Below, piece by piece: positions 52,225-62,913 of a DNA stretch of 64,000 nucleotides (positions within the stretch are counted from its first letter, which is position 1; the number at the start of each line of letters is the position of its first letter). The notes beneath the pieces are model-generated. The model was not told the origin of the DNA. It was given only the letters and a program-made list of their open reading frames with translations, and did no database searches. The position numbers and the translations under genes are program-made. Origin of the DNA: G965202915 sp965205955 (GTDB lineage: Bacteria; Pseudomonadota; Gammaproteobacteria; Eutrophobiales; Eutrophobiaceae); the NCBI GenBank assembly GCA_965205955.1, contig OZ242192.1, positions 496,001 to 560,000 of the forward strand. Direction: 5' to 3'.

Positions 52225-53484
52225 ATGAACCTTACCGAACTAAAAAACCAACCTCCATCCGAACTGATATCTATATCCACATCCCTGGGACTTGACGGCC
52301 TTGCCCGTTCCCGTAAACAGGACGTAATTTTCGAAATTCTCAAGGCACAGGCAAAAAAGGGCGAGGATATCCACGGCGATGGCGTGCTCGAAATCCTTCA
52401 GGATGGATTCGGCTTTCTGCGATCGGCGGATAGCTCTTATCTTGCCGGACCCGATGATATTTATGTTTCGCCCAGCCAGATAAGACGTTTCAATCTCAGA
52501 ACCGGTGACAATATATCCGGCAAAATCAGACCGCCAAAAGAGGCGGAACGTTATTTTGCGCTGTTAAAAGTCAAGGAGATCAATTTTGAATCGCCCGACA
52601 AGGCCAGGGACAAAATTCTGTTTGAAAACCTGACGCCTTTATTTGCGCATGATCGGCTGACACTGGAAGTTGGCAACGGCAGCACCGAGGATTTGACGCC
52701 CCGCATAATCGATCTGGTCGCGCCTATAGGCAAAGGCCAGCGCGGGCTGATTGTTTCTCCGCCGAAGGCGGGCAAGACGATGATCCTGCAGGGCATTGCC
52801 CAATCGATCGCCCAGAACCATCCCGAATGTCATTTGATTGTATTGTTAATCGACGAGCGCCCGGAAGAGGTTACCGAGATGGCGCGCTCTGTCCGCGGCG
52901 AAGTCATATCCAGCACCTTTGATGAACCGGCAACCCGTCATGTGCAGGTGGCGGAGATGGTGATTGAGTATGCCAAACGCCTGACCGAGCATAAAAAGGA
53001 TGTGATTATTCTGCTTGATTCCATCACGCGCCTTGCCCGCGCCTATAACACTGTTGCGCCGGCATCGGGCAAGGTACTGACCGGCGGTGTGGATGCCAGC
53101 GCCCTGCAAAGGCCGAAACGGTTTTTTGGGGCGGCCCGCAATATCGAGGAGGGCGGAAGCCTGACCATAATTGCTACCGCACTGATAGATACCGGCTCAA
53201 GAATGGATGACGTAATCTATGAAGAATTCAAGGGCACGGGCAATATGGAATTGCATCTGGACCGGCTCATTGCCGAAAAACGCATTTATCCGGCGATTAA
53301 CATCAACCGCTCCGGCACACGCCGCGAAGAGTTGCTGACCAGTGAAGGTGAGCTGAAAAGAATGTGGATATTGCGCAAGCTGTTGAATCCGATGGAAGAT
53401 CTGGTGGCCATGGAGTTTCTGCTGGAGCGGCTAAAGCCGACTAAAAATAATGCCGAATTTTTTGAGGCAATGAAACGACAATAA
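52225..53484 (+). CDS. rho: Transcription termination factor Rho
   Basis: Hexameric RNA helicase ending transcription of untranslated RNA. The N-terminal domain MNLTELKNQPPSELISIS and RNA-binding cold-shock fold (GVLEILQDGFGFLRS) come first. The ATPase domain has Walker A SPPKAGKT, Walker B VIILLDSITRLARAYN, and the Q and R loops near KVLTGGVDASAL. The product is 419 aa, exactly the E. coli length, with no inserted domain. Confidence 0.98.
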   Translation: MNLTELKNQPPSELISISTSLGLDGLARSRKQDVIFEILKAQAKKGEDIHGDGVLEILQDGFGFLRSADSSYLAGPDDIYVSPSQIRRFNLRTGDNISGKIRPPKEAERYFALLKVKEINFESPDKARDKILFENLTPLFAHDRLTLEVGNGSTEDLTPRIIDLVAPIGKGQRGLIVSPPKAGKTMILQGIAQSIAQNHPECHLIVLLIDERPEEVTEMARSVRGEVISSTFDEPATRHVQVAEMVIEYAKRLTEHKKDVIILLDSITRLARAYNTVAPASGKVLTGGVDASALQRPKRFFGAARNIEEGGSLTIIATALIDTGSRMDDVIYEEFKGTGNMELHLDRLIAEKRIYPAININRSGTRREELLTSEGELKRMWILRKLLNPMEDLVAMEFLLERLKPTKNNAEFFEAMKRQ

Positions 53485-53650
53485 TCCATCGATCGATCAG
53501 CGCCGTATCCGCCCTTGCCGGGCATTCAATAAAACCTGCATAATTCCCCTGTATCGACTGCAACAGAAGGCTTGATGTAATCTGTTCCATTCCCTGTTCT
53601 CGCCCGCCGCCATGAAATGGCCGGTGCCCGAGCTTTATTTTGACAAGATA

Positions 53651-53680
53651 AAAAAAACCCCGCCATATAGGCGGGGTTTA
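53651..53680 (-). terminator. Rho-independent terminator of groEL
   Basis: On the minus strand ACCCCGCC and GGCGGGGT form an 8-bp stem around a 5-nt loop, followed by a run of T. It is about 25 bp after the groEL stop. The A-run on the other side may let it work for rho as well. Confidence 0.93.
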
Positions 53681-53704
53681 CACTAATCAAAAAAGAAGAG
53701 TTGA

Positions 53705-55351
<1,647 letters not shown>

Positions 55352-55384
55352 AATCGTTTCTCCTTAATCTAATAAATGATGTGG

Positions 55385-55675
55385 TTATTCAACAACGCCC
55401 ATAACGTCATCTTCACGTAAAACCAGGTATTCCTCGCCATCCACCTTCACTTCGGTACCGGAATACTTGCCGAAAAGGATTTTTTCACCCACCTTGATAT
55501 CCAGCGCTCGTACTTCGCCGTTATCCAGGATCTTGCCGTTTCCAACGGCAATAACTTCACCCTGGATCGGCTTTTCCGTAGCCGAATCAGGAATGACAAT
55601 TCCGCCTGGGGAAGTCTTTCCCTCTTCCAGACGCTTGACTAATACACGATCGTGCAAAGGTCGGATATTCATCAC
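55385..55675 (-). CDS. groES: Co-chaperonin GroES (10 kDa)
   Basis: Heptameric lid for GroEL. N-terminal MMNIRPLHDRVLVKRLEEG; the mobile loop is GKTSPGGIVIPDSATEKP with the GIVIP contact; GEKILFGKYSGTEVK follows. The product is 96 aa. AAGGAGGT lies just upstream of ATG 55675. First gene of the groESL operon, with promoter and CIRCE at 55737-55792. Confidence 0.99.
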   Translation of the reverse strand: MMNIRPLHDRVLVKRLEEGKTSPGGIVIPDSATEKPIQGEVIAVGNGKILDNGEVRALDIKVGEKILFGKYSGTEVKVDGEEYLVLREDDVMGVVE

Positions 55676-55736
55676 TATCTACCTCCTTATCAAAATTAAT
55701 ATAAACATATGTTTTTATTCGAATCATTGATTCTTG

Positions 55737-55763
55737 TTAGCACTCTATTAGAGTGAGTGCTAA
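55737..55763. promoter_or_regulatory. CIRCE operator (HrcA site) of groESL
   Basis: Perfect inverted repeat TTAGCACTC, 9 bp, GAGTGCTAA. This is the full consensus of the HrcA operator, which represses chaperonin genes until heat stress. It directly follows the -10 box, covering the transcription start and early leader. Confidence 0.97.
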
Positions 55764-55764
55764 A

Positions 55765-55792
55765 ATTATAGTTCAAAAATATCACATGTCAA
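55765..55792 (-). promoter_or_regulatory. Consensus sigma70 promoter of groESL
   Basis: On the minus strand TTGACA (55792-55787), 16 bp, TATAAT (55770-55765). Both hexamers are perfect. A strong constitutive promoter held down by CIRCE is the HrcA-type arrangement, rather than the sigma32 promoters of enteric bacteria. Confidence 0.93.
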
Positions 55793-56317
55793 CTTTTTTT
55801 ATATTTTTTTATACCTAAGGCCGATACGGCAGTCGTATAAACCGAAGAGCCCCACCTCCCTCACTACTGAAGAAAACCTTATAAATCAAATAAATCACTT
55901 GCAAAGTAAATGGAGAGTTTCCGTCGCAACGCCCGAATAGAGTACCGGCATAGTGTCGGAACGGACAGCATACAGCATTGGCATGCTGCAATGCAGTATG
56001 CTAATGTCTCGCTCCCTTACCCGCCCCTGTCTCGAGTGCCGCCGACCACTTGTATGGTTATGGTGGCATAACTCCGCAAAACCCTGGAAAAAGCGGGCGC
56101 AGAATAACTTGACTCGCCAGTGAGACGATTGTACTTTGCGCAATTCTAAACTCCACCCTTGCCCGCGCCATGGACTGGAGCGGCAAATTCGGCTACAATT
56201 CCTCGCACGAGAGCAACCAGAGTACCAACGGTACTGAACCAATACATGAGCTTGCAAGATCGCGCGGACACACACTGCTGATGAACAGTTTTCCTTATAA
56301 TAAACCGAATATCCGGC
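55793..56317. repeat. Intergenic region with a dispersed repeat (family 2)
   Basis: 55930-56240 is the partner of the copy at 51440-51660. On the minus strand it reads ALVRGIVAEFAAPV and, in another frame, YAVRSDTMPVLYSG, corresponding to VLVQGMIAGFAAPV and YTVRYTILPFRYS in the other copy. Frame changes between the two parts show that it is decayed or non-coding. The rest should contain the argC promoter; no other gene is seen. Confidence 0.45.
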
Positions 56318-57349
56318 ATGATTAAGGCTGGCATTATCGGCGCTTCCGGTTATACCGGCGCTGAATTACTCTATCTGTTGCTGCATCACCCGCAGGCGCA
56401 TCTGCATTGCGCAACTTCCGATTCGGAAAGGGGCAAGGCAATAAGCGATAGTTTTCCGGCATTTCACGGGCAAACCGACTTGGTCTTTGCCAGCCATGAA
56501 GCCGGGGAATTATTCGAATCGGATGTGGTTTTTTTTGCCACACCCAATGCAACGGCAATGAGCAAGGCGGCGGCCTATCTGGAAAAAGGGATCACGGTCA
56601 TTGATTTATCCGCTGATTTCCGGCTCAAAGACGGCAAGGTCTGGCAGCAGTGGTATGGCGTACAACACGCCTGCCCCGAATTGTTGCGGGAGGCCGTTTA
56701 TGGCCTGCCTGAAATAAACCGGCAACGCATAAAGACGGCGCGCCTGATTGCCAATCCCGGCTGTTATCCTACAGCGGTGATACTGGCATTGCTGCCTCTA
56801 CTGGAAAAGAATTGCATCGATGTCAACGAGATCATTGCCGATGCGAAATCAGGGATCAGTGGCGCGGGCCGAAAACCGGAATCGGGGCAGTTATTCTGCG
56901 AGGTGGACGGCTCGTTCAAGGCCTATGCGGCTTCAGGGCACCGGCATTTGCCGGAAATTATCCAGGCATTGCAGGTGTATACGGATAAGGAAATCGACAT
57001 GACTTTTGTTCCGCACCTGGTGCCCATGGTGCGCGGTATAGAAGCTACAATTTACGCCCGGCTGACGGATATTGCACTGGATATCCAGCAATTGTATCAA
57101 GAGCGTTACCGCGATGAGCGCTTTATCGATGTGATGTCTGCCGGTGGGCATCCTGACACGCGCTCGGTCCGGGGTACCAACCGGTGCGTAATAGCATTGC
57201 ACCGGCCGGGCGACGGTGACCGGGTGGTGGCGCTATCGGTTATCGATAATCTCGTTAAGGGTGCGGCCGGCCAGGCAATACAAAATATGAATATTGTTTT
57301 TGGCATTGACGAACCTGAGGGGCTGCCCTGCATGGCCGAGATCCCCTAG
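56318..57349 (+). CDS. argC: N-acetyl-gamma-glutamyl-phosphate reductase
   Basis: NADPH-dependent third step of arginine synthesis. The NADP fold is at the start (IKAGIIGASGYTGAELLYLL); the catalytic Cys is in ANPGCYPTAVIL. Also present are DLSADFRLKD, SGISGAGRKPE and HRHLPEI. The product is 343 aa. The next genes (DUF6776, bactofilin, erpA) follow in the order seen in Pseudomonas and relatives. Confidence 0.97.
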   Translation: MIKAGIIGASGYTGAELLYLLLHHPQAHLHCATSDSERGKAISDSFPAFHGQTDLVFASHEAGELFESDVVFFATPNATAMSKAAAYLEKGITVIDLSADFRLKDGKVWQQWYGVQHACPELLREAVYGLPEINRQRIKTARLIANPGCYPTAVILALLPLLEKNCIDVNEIIADAKSGISGAGRKPESGQLFCEVDGSFKAYAASGHRHLPEIIQALQVYTDKEIDMTFVPHLVPMVRGIEATIYARLTDIALDIQQLYQERYRDERFIDVMSAGGHPDTRSVRGTNRCVIALHRPGDGDRVVALSVIDNLVKGAAGQAIQNMNIVFGIDEPEGLPCMAEIP

Positions 57350-57363
57350 ACTGCGAAAGACCT

Positions 57364-58062
57364 ATGCACAGACTGATTGTAAAACCGCATCGCCCGCTGT
57401 ATTCATTGGCCGTCACGGCAATCGGCGCCATTCTGTTATCTATCTGCGTCTGGCTGCTACTGAATAATTATTATCGGCAATATTCCGCAACAGCACAGGA
57501 ATATCAGACGCTTGTAGATACCCACCGGGAACTGAAAAGCGAAAACAAGATGTTGAAAGGCAGATTGACAATCCTGGATCGCGATATACAGGTAAAGCGA
57601 ACCGCGAACGGCGCATTGGATACGGAAATTATCAACTTGCGGGATGAAGTCCGTAATTTGAAGAGTGAGTTACACTTTTATCAGGATATTATCAGTGCCG
57701 CTCAAGGCCCCGGCAGCTTAAATATACAAGGATTGTTGCTTGAGCCGGCGGAAGCGCAATATTACCGCTTTAAACTTGTAGTAACGCAGGTCGTAAAAAA
57801 TGCTAATATAGTTTCAGAAGGAGTAATGGAGCTATCCGTGGAAGGAACCGAAAATGGCGATGTGCGCACGTTAAATTTGAGCGATATAACTGCCGATGGC
57901 GAATTGGAGCCAAATTTCGAGTTTGACAATTTCAAGCGCATCGATGGAAATTTGGTTCTACCGGACGGGTTTGAACCGATCAGGATCATAGTTCGGCTTT
58001 ACCTGAAAGGCCAGGAAAATGCCGCCACCGAGCGGATCTTTGACTGGTCGGACCTAATCTGA
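57364..58062 (+). CDS. DUF6776-family inner-membrane coiled-coil protein
   Basis: A 232-aa protein. A transmembrane helix lies at ~14-34 (YSLAVTAIGAILLSICVWLL), then a periplasmic coiled coil at ~45-105 (SENKMLKGRLTILDRDIQVK and following heptads), then a beta-rich C-terminal domain (YYRFKLVVTQVVKNA, FKRIDGNLVLPDGFEP). Layout resembles envelope proteins such as FtsL or MreC, but the function is unknown. It lies between argC and a bactofilin gene, suggesting a role with this cytoskeletal protein. Confidence 0.8.
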   Translation: MHRLIVKPHRPLYSLAVTAIGAILLSICVWLLLNNYYRQYSATAQEYQTLVDTHRELKSENKMLKGRLTILDRDIQVKRTANGALDTEIINLRDEVRNLKSELHFYQDIISAAQGPGSLNIQGLLLEPAEAQYYRFKLVVTQVVKNANIVSEGVMELSVEGTENGDVRTLNLSDITADGELEPNFEFDNFKRIDGNLVLPDGFEPIRIIVRLYLKGQENAATERIFDWSDLI

Positions 58063-58086
58063 ATAGTTAGAAAGGACTTATTAAAT

Positions 58087-58704
58087 ATGTTTGGCAACGC
58101 AAAAAAACACAAACCGGTGCGTATAGACACGCTGATTGGGAACCATTCGGAAATCCTGGGCGATATTCATTTCAGTGGCGGCTTGCATATCGATGGCACC
58201 ATCAAGGGCAATGTTATTGCAGCTCGCGATGAGAAATCAAAGCTTTCCCTCAGCGAATCAGGTTTCATTGAAGGGGAAGTAAACGTCCCGTATGCGGCGC
58301 TCAACGGCGTCGTTTCCGGCGATGTACACGGGGGAGAACACATTGAACTTTCCTCCAAGGCAAGAATCACCGGTAATGTGTATTACAATTTAATAGAGAT
58401 GGCGATAGGCGCTGAAGTCAACGGCAAACTGGTTCGAACCGTAGAGTCGCAACAGGATAATCGCAAAGAACCTGCATTGCAGCCACAGGGAAACGAGCCC
58501 GGTGATATTTTGGAAGAGCCGGTGCGCTCTGAAACACTGGTTCCCGGAGATAAAATCAAGGTAGTGTACAAAAACGGAGACACGGCTATTGGAAGAGTGT
58601 TGCGTATAGAGTCCGATATGATAACCTTTGAGAATAAGAGCGGGGCGGTGGATTTATTTTACAAGCAAAAAGACGCCCCGGCGGTATTCAGGATTGACAA
58701 ATGA
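58087..58704 (+). CDS. Bactofilin with an extra C-terminal beta domain
   Basis: Polymer-forming cytoskeletal protein. Residues ~14-120 are the right-handed beta-helix core (IDTLIGNHSEILGDIHFSGG, GTIKGNV, SGDVHGGEHIELSSKARITG, GEVNG). Bactofilins usually stop soon after; here ~80 more residues follow, with a charged linker and then a compact beta segment (KIKVVYKNGDTAIGRVLRIE, DMITFENKSGAVDLFY). The total is 205 aa. It starts 24 bp after the DUF6776 gene, so the pair is probably an operon. No membrane segment. Confidence 0.9.
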   Translation: MFGNAKKHKPVRIDTLIGNHSEILGDIHFSGGLHIDGTIKGNVIAARDEKSKLSLSESGFIEGEVNVPYAALNGVVSGDVHGGEHIELSSKARITGNVYYNLIEMAIGAEVNGKLVRTVESQQDNRKEPALQPQGNEPGDILEEPVRSETLVPGDKIKVVYKNGDTAIGRVLRIESDMITFENKSGAVDLFYKQKDAPAVFRIDK

Positions 58705-58772
58705 ACCACATGATGAAAAAATAGTCTTTACTTATGCTGGTTTTCAAATCAGCACCGATAATTGGAGATAAT

Positions 58773-59126
58773 ATGACCACAGTTCAAGAACAGGCCGCAA
58801 GCCCGATTGTTTTTACCGATGCCGCCGCATCCAAGGTAAAAAAGCTCATTGAAGACGAAGGCAATGCTGCGCTGATGCTCAGAGTATTCATCAGCGGCGG
58901 CGGCTGCTCCGGGTTTCAATACGGCTTCACCTTCGATGAAGAATTGGGAGAGGGTGACACGGTGGTTGAAAAGACCGGTGTCAAGCTGCTGATCGACCCG
59001 ATGAGTTTTCAATACCTCGCCGGAGCGGAGATTGACTATACCGAGGGACTGGAAGGCGCCCAGTTTCTAATCCGCAATCCCAACGCAACCACCACCTGCG
59101 GTTGCGGCCAGTCTTTCACGACCTGA
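58773..59126 (+). CDS. erpA: Iron-sulfur cluster insertion protein ErpA
   Basis: A-type carrier delivering Fe-S clusters to apoproteins, among them IspG/IspH in E. coli. The three cluster Cys are in GGGCSGFQYGF and TTCGCGQSF. ATG 58773 is chosen: GGAG lies 6 nt upstream and the product is 117 aa; the frame runs back to 58734. Conserved position after bactofilin. Confidence 0.96.
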   Translation: MTTVQEQAASPIVFTDAAASKVKKLIEDEGNAALMLRVFISGGGCSGFQYGFTFDEELGEGDTVVEKTGVKLLIDPMSFQYLAGAEIDYTEGLEGAQFLIRNPNATTTCGCGQSFTT

Positions 59127-59206
59127 GAATACGATTTTCGGGCAACACCACGAGCTCAGAAACAGTCATTAGTCTATGGTGACCGTTTTACTTGGGACAG
59201 CGGCAA

Positions 59207-59935
59207 TCAGTCGGCGACAGTTGCCTTGGCAATTGTCCACAGCCTGATGCTTTTGACCCGTTGTTTTTTCAATAATCGGCACATTTCATATACGGTGGTG
59301 CCGGTAGTGATCACATCATCCACCAGCGCGACGCTCTTACCGGTATAACAATCGTTCAACCGGAAAGCATGCGCGATATTGGCCTTTCTCTGTTTGGGGT
59401 CCAGCCTAATCTGCGGTTTGGTGGCCCGGACACGGCTGGCGCCGCGCGGGCAACATTCAATGCCGAACAATGATGATAATTTTTCCGCGAACAGCGCCGA
59501 CTGATTAAAACCGCGCCACCATTGCCTCTGCCAATGCAAGGGCACAGGCAGCAGCAAATCGGGCAGGCGACTGGCTTCAGAAGAATGCTCCTCATAAAAA
59601 TAATGGGCAAAGCAGCCGGCCAACTCGGCAAAGTGCCGGTATTTGTATTTGCCTATTATCTGATCTGCCGGGTATCGGTAATGATACAGCGTCCGACAGG
59701 AATCATAGGGCGGAAGAGCCACTATGCAATTGCCGCAAAGCCCCTCCTGCTTGACAGGCATGGAGCAAATGGCGCAAGATGGCGCATGGACCCGCATGTC
59801 CTCGTGGCATTGTTGGCACCAGGCAAGCGAACTGTTAGCGCCGCAGAGCAGGCAATAACCGACACTCTTGCCAAAAGAACCGGGAGCTTTGATACCCTCC
59901 CCCCTGTAGCGGCTAAGAATCACCCATGACTCCAA
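59207..59935 (-). CDS. ComF family protein (phosphoribosyltransferase-like)
   Basis: Protein of the ComF/GntX family, needed for DNA uptake in some bacteria. An N-terminal zinc ribbon has Cys pairs CLLC, CQQC, CAIC and CGNC (~29-72). The C-terminal phosphoribosyltransferase fold has PRPP loop VALVDDVITTGTTVYEM. The product is 242 aa if TTG 59935 is the start; a later start near residue 20 would keep the zinc ribbon. Divergent from bioB, the usual gammaproteobacterial neighbour. Confidence 0.88.
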   Translation of the reverse strand: MESWVILSRYRGEGIKAPGSFGKSVGYCLLCGANSSLAWCQQCHEDMRVHAPSCAICSMPVKQEGLCGNCIVALPPYDSCRTLYHYRYPADQIIGKYKYRHFAELAGCFAHYFYEEHSSEASRLPDLLLPVPLHWQRQWWRGFNQSALFAEKLSSLFGIECCPRGASRVRATKPQIRLDPKQRKANIAHAFRLNDCYTGKSVALVDDVITTGTTVYEMCRLLKKQRVKSIRLWTIAKATVAD

Positions 59936-60008
59936 ATATCGTTATATTGGTTGACAATCCATTCAGTAAATCTATGATAGCGCAAACGCAGTGATACCAG
60001 ATAATCCA

Positions 60009-60995
60009 ATGATAAGCGAACAAGCGTCCGGGAGACCGCCAAAGAGCAGCGCCATCCGCCATGACTGGCAAATTGACGAGGTTATTCATCTGCTATCCAG
60101 TCCGATTAACGACCTTGTTTTCTCGGCGCAGACGATCCATCGTCTACACTTCAATCCCAACGACATCCAGTTGAGCACACTGGCAAACATCAAATCGGGC
60201 GGCTGCCCGGAGGACTGCGCCTATTGCCCGCAAAGCGCACGTTACCGCACGGAGGTATCGGCGCAGCCGATGACCAGCGTAGCCGAAGTCCGGAAACTGG
60301 CCGGGCAGGCAAAGACCAACGGCGCGAGCCGGTTTTGCATGGGGGCCGCCTGGCGGCAGCCGCGCGACCGCGATATCGAACGGGTGGCCGATATGATCAA
60401 ATGCGTGAAAGAGACCGGCCTTGAAAGCTGCGCCACGCTCGGCATGCTGACCGGAAAGCAGGCACGGCGGCTAAAACAGGCCGGGCTCGACTTCTACAAT
60501 CACAATCTCGACAGCTCCGCCTCCTTTTATAAAAACATCATCTCCACCCGCGAATACCAGGAACGTCTGGATACCCTGACGCATGTTCGTGAAGCCGGGA
60601 TCAGCGTATGTTGCGGCGGTATTCTGGGCATGGGCGAGGGCACAACCGATCGCGCCGAGTTATTGATCACACTGGCCAACATGCCGAAACATCCCGAAAG
60701 CGTGCCCATCAACCATCTGGTAAAAGTCGAGGGCACGCCCCTTGCCTCCGCCCCCGATGCCGGGATTGACCCCTTCGATTTCATAAGAACCATAGCAACT
60801 GCCAGGATCATGATGCCCGGCTCCTATGTTAGACTGTCCGCAGGCAGAAACAGGATGAACGAACAAATGCAGGCCATGTGTTTTCTTGCCGGGGCAAACT
60901 CCATTTTCTACGGCGAGAAATTGCTTACCACAGAAAATTCCGAAATACGGCGGGACCGGTCGCTATTGAAACGACTGGGGATAAAGCCCGCCTGA
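60009..60995 (+). CDS. bioB: Biotin synthase
   Basis: Radical-SAM enzyme inserting sulfur into dethiobiotin. The 4Fe-4S motif is CPEDCAYCPQS; the 2Fe-2S ligands are in SCATLGML and VCCGGILGMGE, with Arg in YVRLSAGRN. ATG 60009 gives 328 aa; an in-frame GTG at 59991 is the alternative. First gene of bioB-bioF-bioH-bioC-bioD, all on one strand with short gaps. Confidence 0.97.
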   Translation: MISEQASGRPPKSSAIRHDWQIDEVIHLLSSPINDLVFSAQTIHRLHFNPNDIQLSTLANIKSGGCPEDCAYCPQSARYRTEVSAQPMTSVAEVRKLAGQAKTNGASRFCMGAAWRQPRDRDIERVADMIKCVKETGLESCATLGMLTGKQARRLKQAGLDFYNHNLDSSASFYKNIISTREYQERLDTLTHVREAGISVCCGGILGMGEGTTDRAELLITLANMPKHPESVPINHLVKVEGTPLASAPDAGIDPFDFIRTIATARIMMPGSYVRLSAGRNRMNEQMQAMCFLAGANSIFYGEKLLTTENSEIRRDRSLLKRLGIKPA

Positions 60996-61016
60996 AGTGG
61001 CAGAATCAGCGTATCA

Positions 61017-62171
61017 TTGGCCACCCTACAGCAGACATGGCTTGACGAGCTGCGGCACAGAAAAGCCAATAATTTATTCCGCACCAGAAATAAAATCGAT
61101 GCGGTCGATAAAGTCACGATAAAAATTAATGGCAGACGGTTACTGAATTTTTCCAGCAACAACTATCTTGGTCTGGCGAATCATCCCAATCTCAGACAGG
61201 CCTTCATCGGCGGCGCGGAAACCCACGGCCTGGGCGCCGGCGCATCGCAATTTATATCTGGATACAGCCGCCCGTTGAATAAACTCGAAGACGAGATCGC
61301 CGAATTTACCGGAAGAGAGCGGGCCCTGCTGTTTTCCAGCGGCTATCTTGCCAACCTCGGCGCCGTTTGCGCCCTGCTGGGGCGCAAAGACAGTGTTTAT
61401 CTCGACAGGCTCTGTCATGCCTCACTGATCGATGCCGCCCTGTTATCAAAAGCGGCATTCAGGCGCTATCGACATGCCGATGCCGGGGAGCTGGACCAGC
61501 GGCTGAGCAAAGACCGGCGCACAGGCAAACTGGTCATCAGCGACTCCATATTCAGTATGGACGGCGATTTTGCCCCGCTGACCGACCTGGCAAAGAGCTG
61601 CGCCCGGCATGGCGCACTGCTGTTTGTGGACGACGCCCATGGCATGGGAGTAATGGGTGCGAACGGCGCTGGATCATTGCAACACCTCAAGCTGTCCCAG
61701 GACGATGTGCCGGTACTGGTTGGCACCTTCAGCAAGGCCTTCGGCCTGTCGGGGGCATTTGTCGCCGGCTCGCACGAGCTCGTCGAAATAATCATACAGA
61801 AAGGGCGCTCGGCGATTTATTCGACGGCGCTGATGCCGGCGATTGCGGCGGCGGCCAGTGAAGCGCTCCGCTTGATCAAGACCGAATCATGGCGCCGGGA
61901 AAAACTATTCGACCTGGTTCAATTTTTCAAAAAAGAAAGCATCAACTATGATCTGAACCTGCTGGACTCCGATACGCCCATTCAGCCGTTGATCATCGGC
62001 TCCAGCCGGAAGGCAAATCAAATCAGCGCAAAACTATATGAGGCCGGATTTTACGTGCCGGCGGTGCGTCCCCCCACCGTGCCGGACGGCACCGCGCGGC
62101 TGCGCATAACCATTACCACCGACCACACAGAGGAGCATGTAGCGGCACTGCTGAAATCCATCGCGCATTGA
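61017..62171 (+). CDS. bioF: 8-amino-7-oxononanoate synthase
   Basis: PLP enzyme joining pimeloyl-ACP/CoA and alanine. The PLP Lys is in VGTFSKAFGLSGAF; other motifs are NFSSNNYLGLANHP, SGYSRPLNKLEDEIAEF and FVDDAHGMGVMG. The start is TTG 61017 (MATLQQTW), 21 bp after bioB; no ATG lies nearby. The product is 384 aa, as in E. coli. Confidence 0.96.
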   Translation: MATLQQTWLDELRHRKANNLFRTRNKIDAVDKVTIKINGRRLLNFSSNNYLGLANHPNLRQAFIGGAETHGLGAGASQFISGYSRPLNKLEDEIAEFTGRERALLFSSGYLANLGAVCALLGRKDSVYLDRLCHASLIDAALLSKAAFRRYRHADAGELDQRLSKDRRTGKLVISDSIFSMDGDFAPLTDLAKSCARHGALLFVDDAHGMGVMGANGAGSLQHLKLSQDDVPVLVGTFSKAFGLSGAFVAGSHELVEIIIQKGRSAIYSTALMPAIAAAASEALRLIKTESWRREKLFDLVQFFKKESINYDLNLLDSDTPIQPLIIGSSRKANQISAKLYEAGFYVPAVRPPTVPDGTARLRITITTDHTEEHVAALLKSIAH

Positions 62172-62180
62172 CGCCGATTT

Positions 62181-62909
62181 ATGAGCGGAAAAAAACACAT
62201 AGTACTGCTGCACGGCTGGGGTCTGGGGGCAGGGGTATGGGCAGAGTTCCAGCAAAACTATTTGCCGGACATGCGGATCAGCGCCCCGGATATCTTTACA
62301 AATCAAACCGCCGGCGATCCCCGGCAACTGTTTGAAACCGCCCTCGAAAGAATAAATCACTATGCCGGCGATACCAGCGCAACGATTGCCTGGTCCTTAG
62401 GCGGTTTGCTTGCCTTCGAAGCGGCGGTCAGACACCCGAACCGCAAGCTGATCCTGCTGAACAGCACCCCATGCTTTGCCGCCAGAAACGACTGGCCCAA
62501 CGGACTGGATGGCAATGCCATTGACAGTTTGCGCCTCCAATGCCGGGAAGACCCCGAAGCGGCGCTGGCATATTTTTGCGGTTTGGCCGCAAGCGGAGAA
62601 AGAGCACGGCATAAAATCACCCGCTATTTGAGAACGATCGCCGCCAATCAGAAAAACGACGGCGCCGTACTGGCCTCCTGGTTGCAGATCCTGGCCGATC
62701 TTGACTGCCGCGAACAATACAAAAAACTTCCCGGGCCGATCTATGTTTTACTGGGAGAGAAAGATCATCTTGTCAGCCCAAAGATCGAAAAACAATTGAT
62801 CCAACTGAACCGCAAAAGCCGAATCGAGATAATGCCCTCCTGCGGCCATGTTCCGTTCCTGTCCAGACCGGAGGACACGGCCAAATTTATTCAGAGAGCG
62901 CTGGCCTGA
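62181..62909 (+). CDS. bioH: Pimeloyl-ACP methyl ester carboxylesterase
   Basis: Alpha/beta hydrolase that removes the methyl group from pimeloyl-ACP methyl ester. HGWGLGAGVWAEF near the N-terminus, nucleophile Ser in IAWSLGGLLAFE, Asp in LLGEKDHLV and His in PSCGHVPFLSRPED. The product is 242 aa and starts 9 bp after bioF. Position between bioF and bioC supports BioH over other hydrolases. Confidence 0.93.
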   Translation: MSGKKHIVLLHGWGLGAGVWAEFQQNYLPDMRISAPDIFTNQTAGDPRQLFETALERINHYAGDTSATIAWSLGGLLAFEAAVRHPNRKLILLNSTPCFAARNDWPNGLDGNAIDSLRLQCREDPEAALAYFCGLAASGERARHKITRYLRTIAANQKNDGAVLASWLQILADLDCREQYKKLPGPIYVLLGEKDHLVSPKIEKQLIQLNRKSRIEIMPSCGHVPFLSRPEDTAKFIQRALA

Positions 62910-62913
62910 GCAG

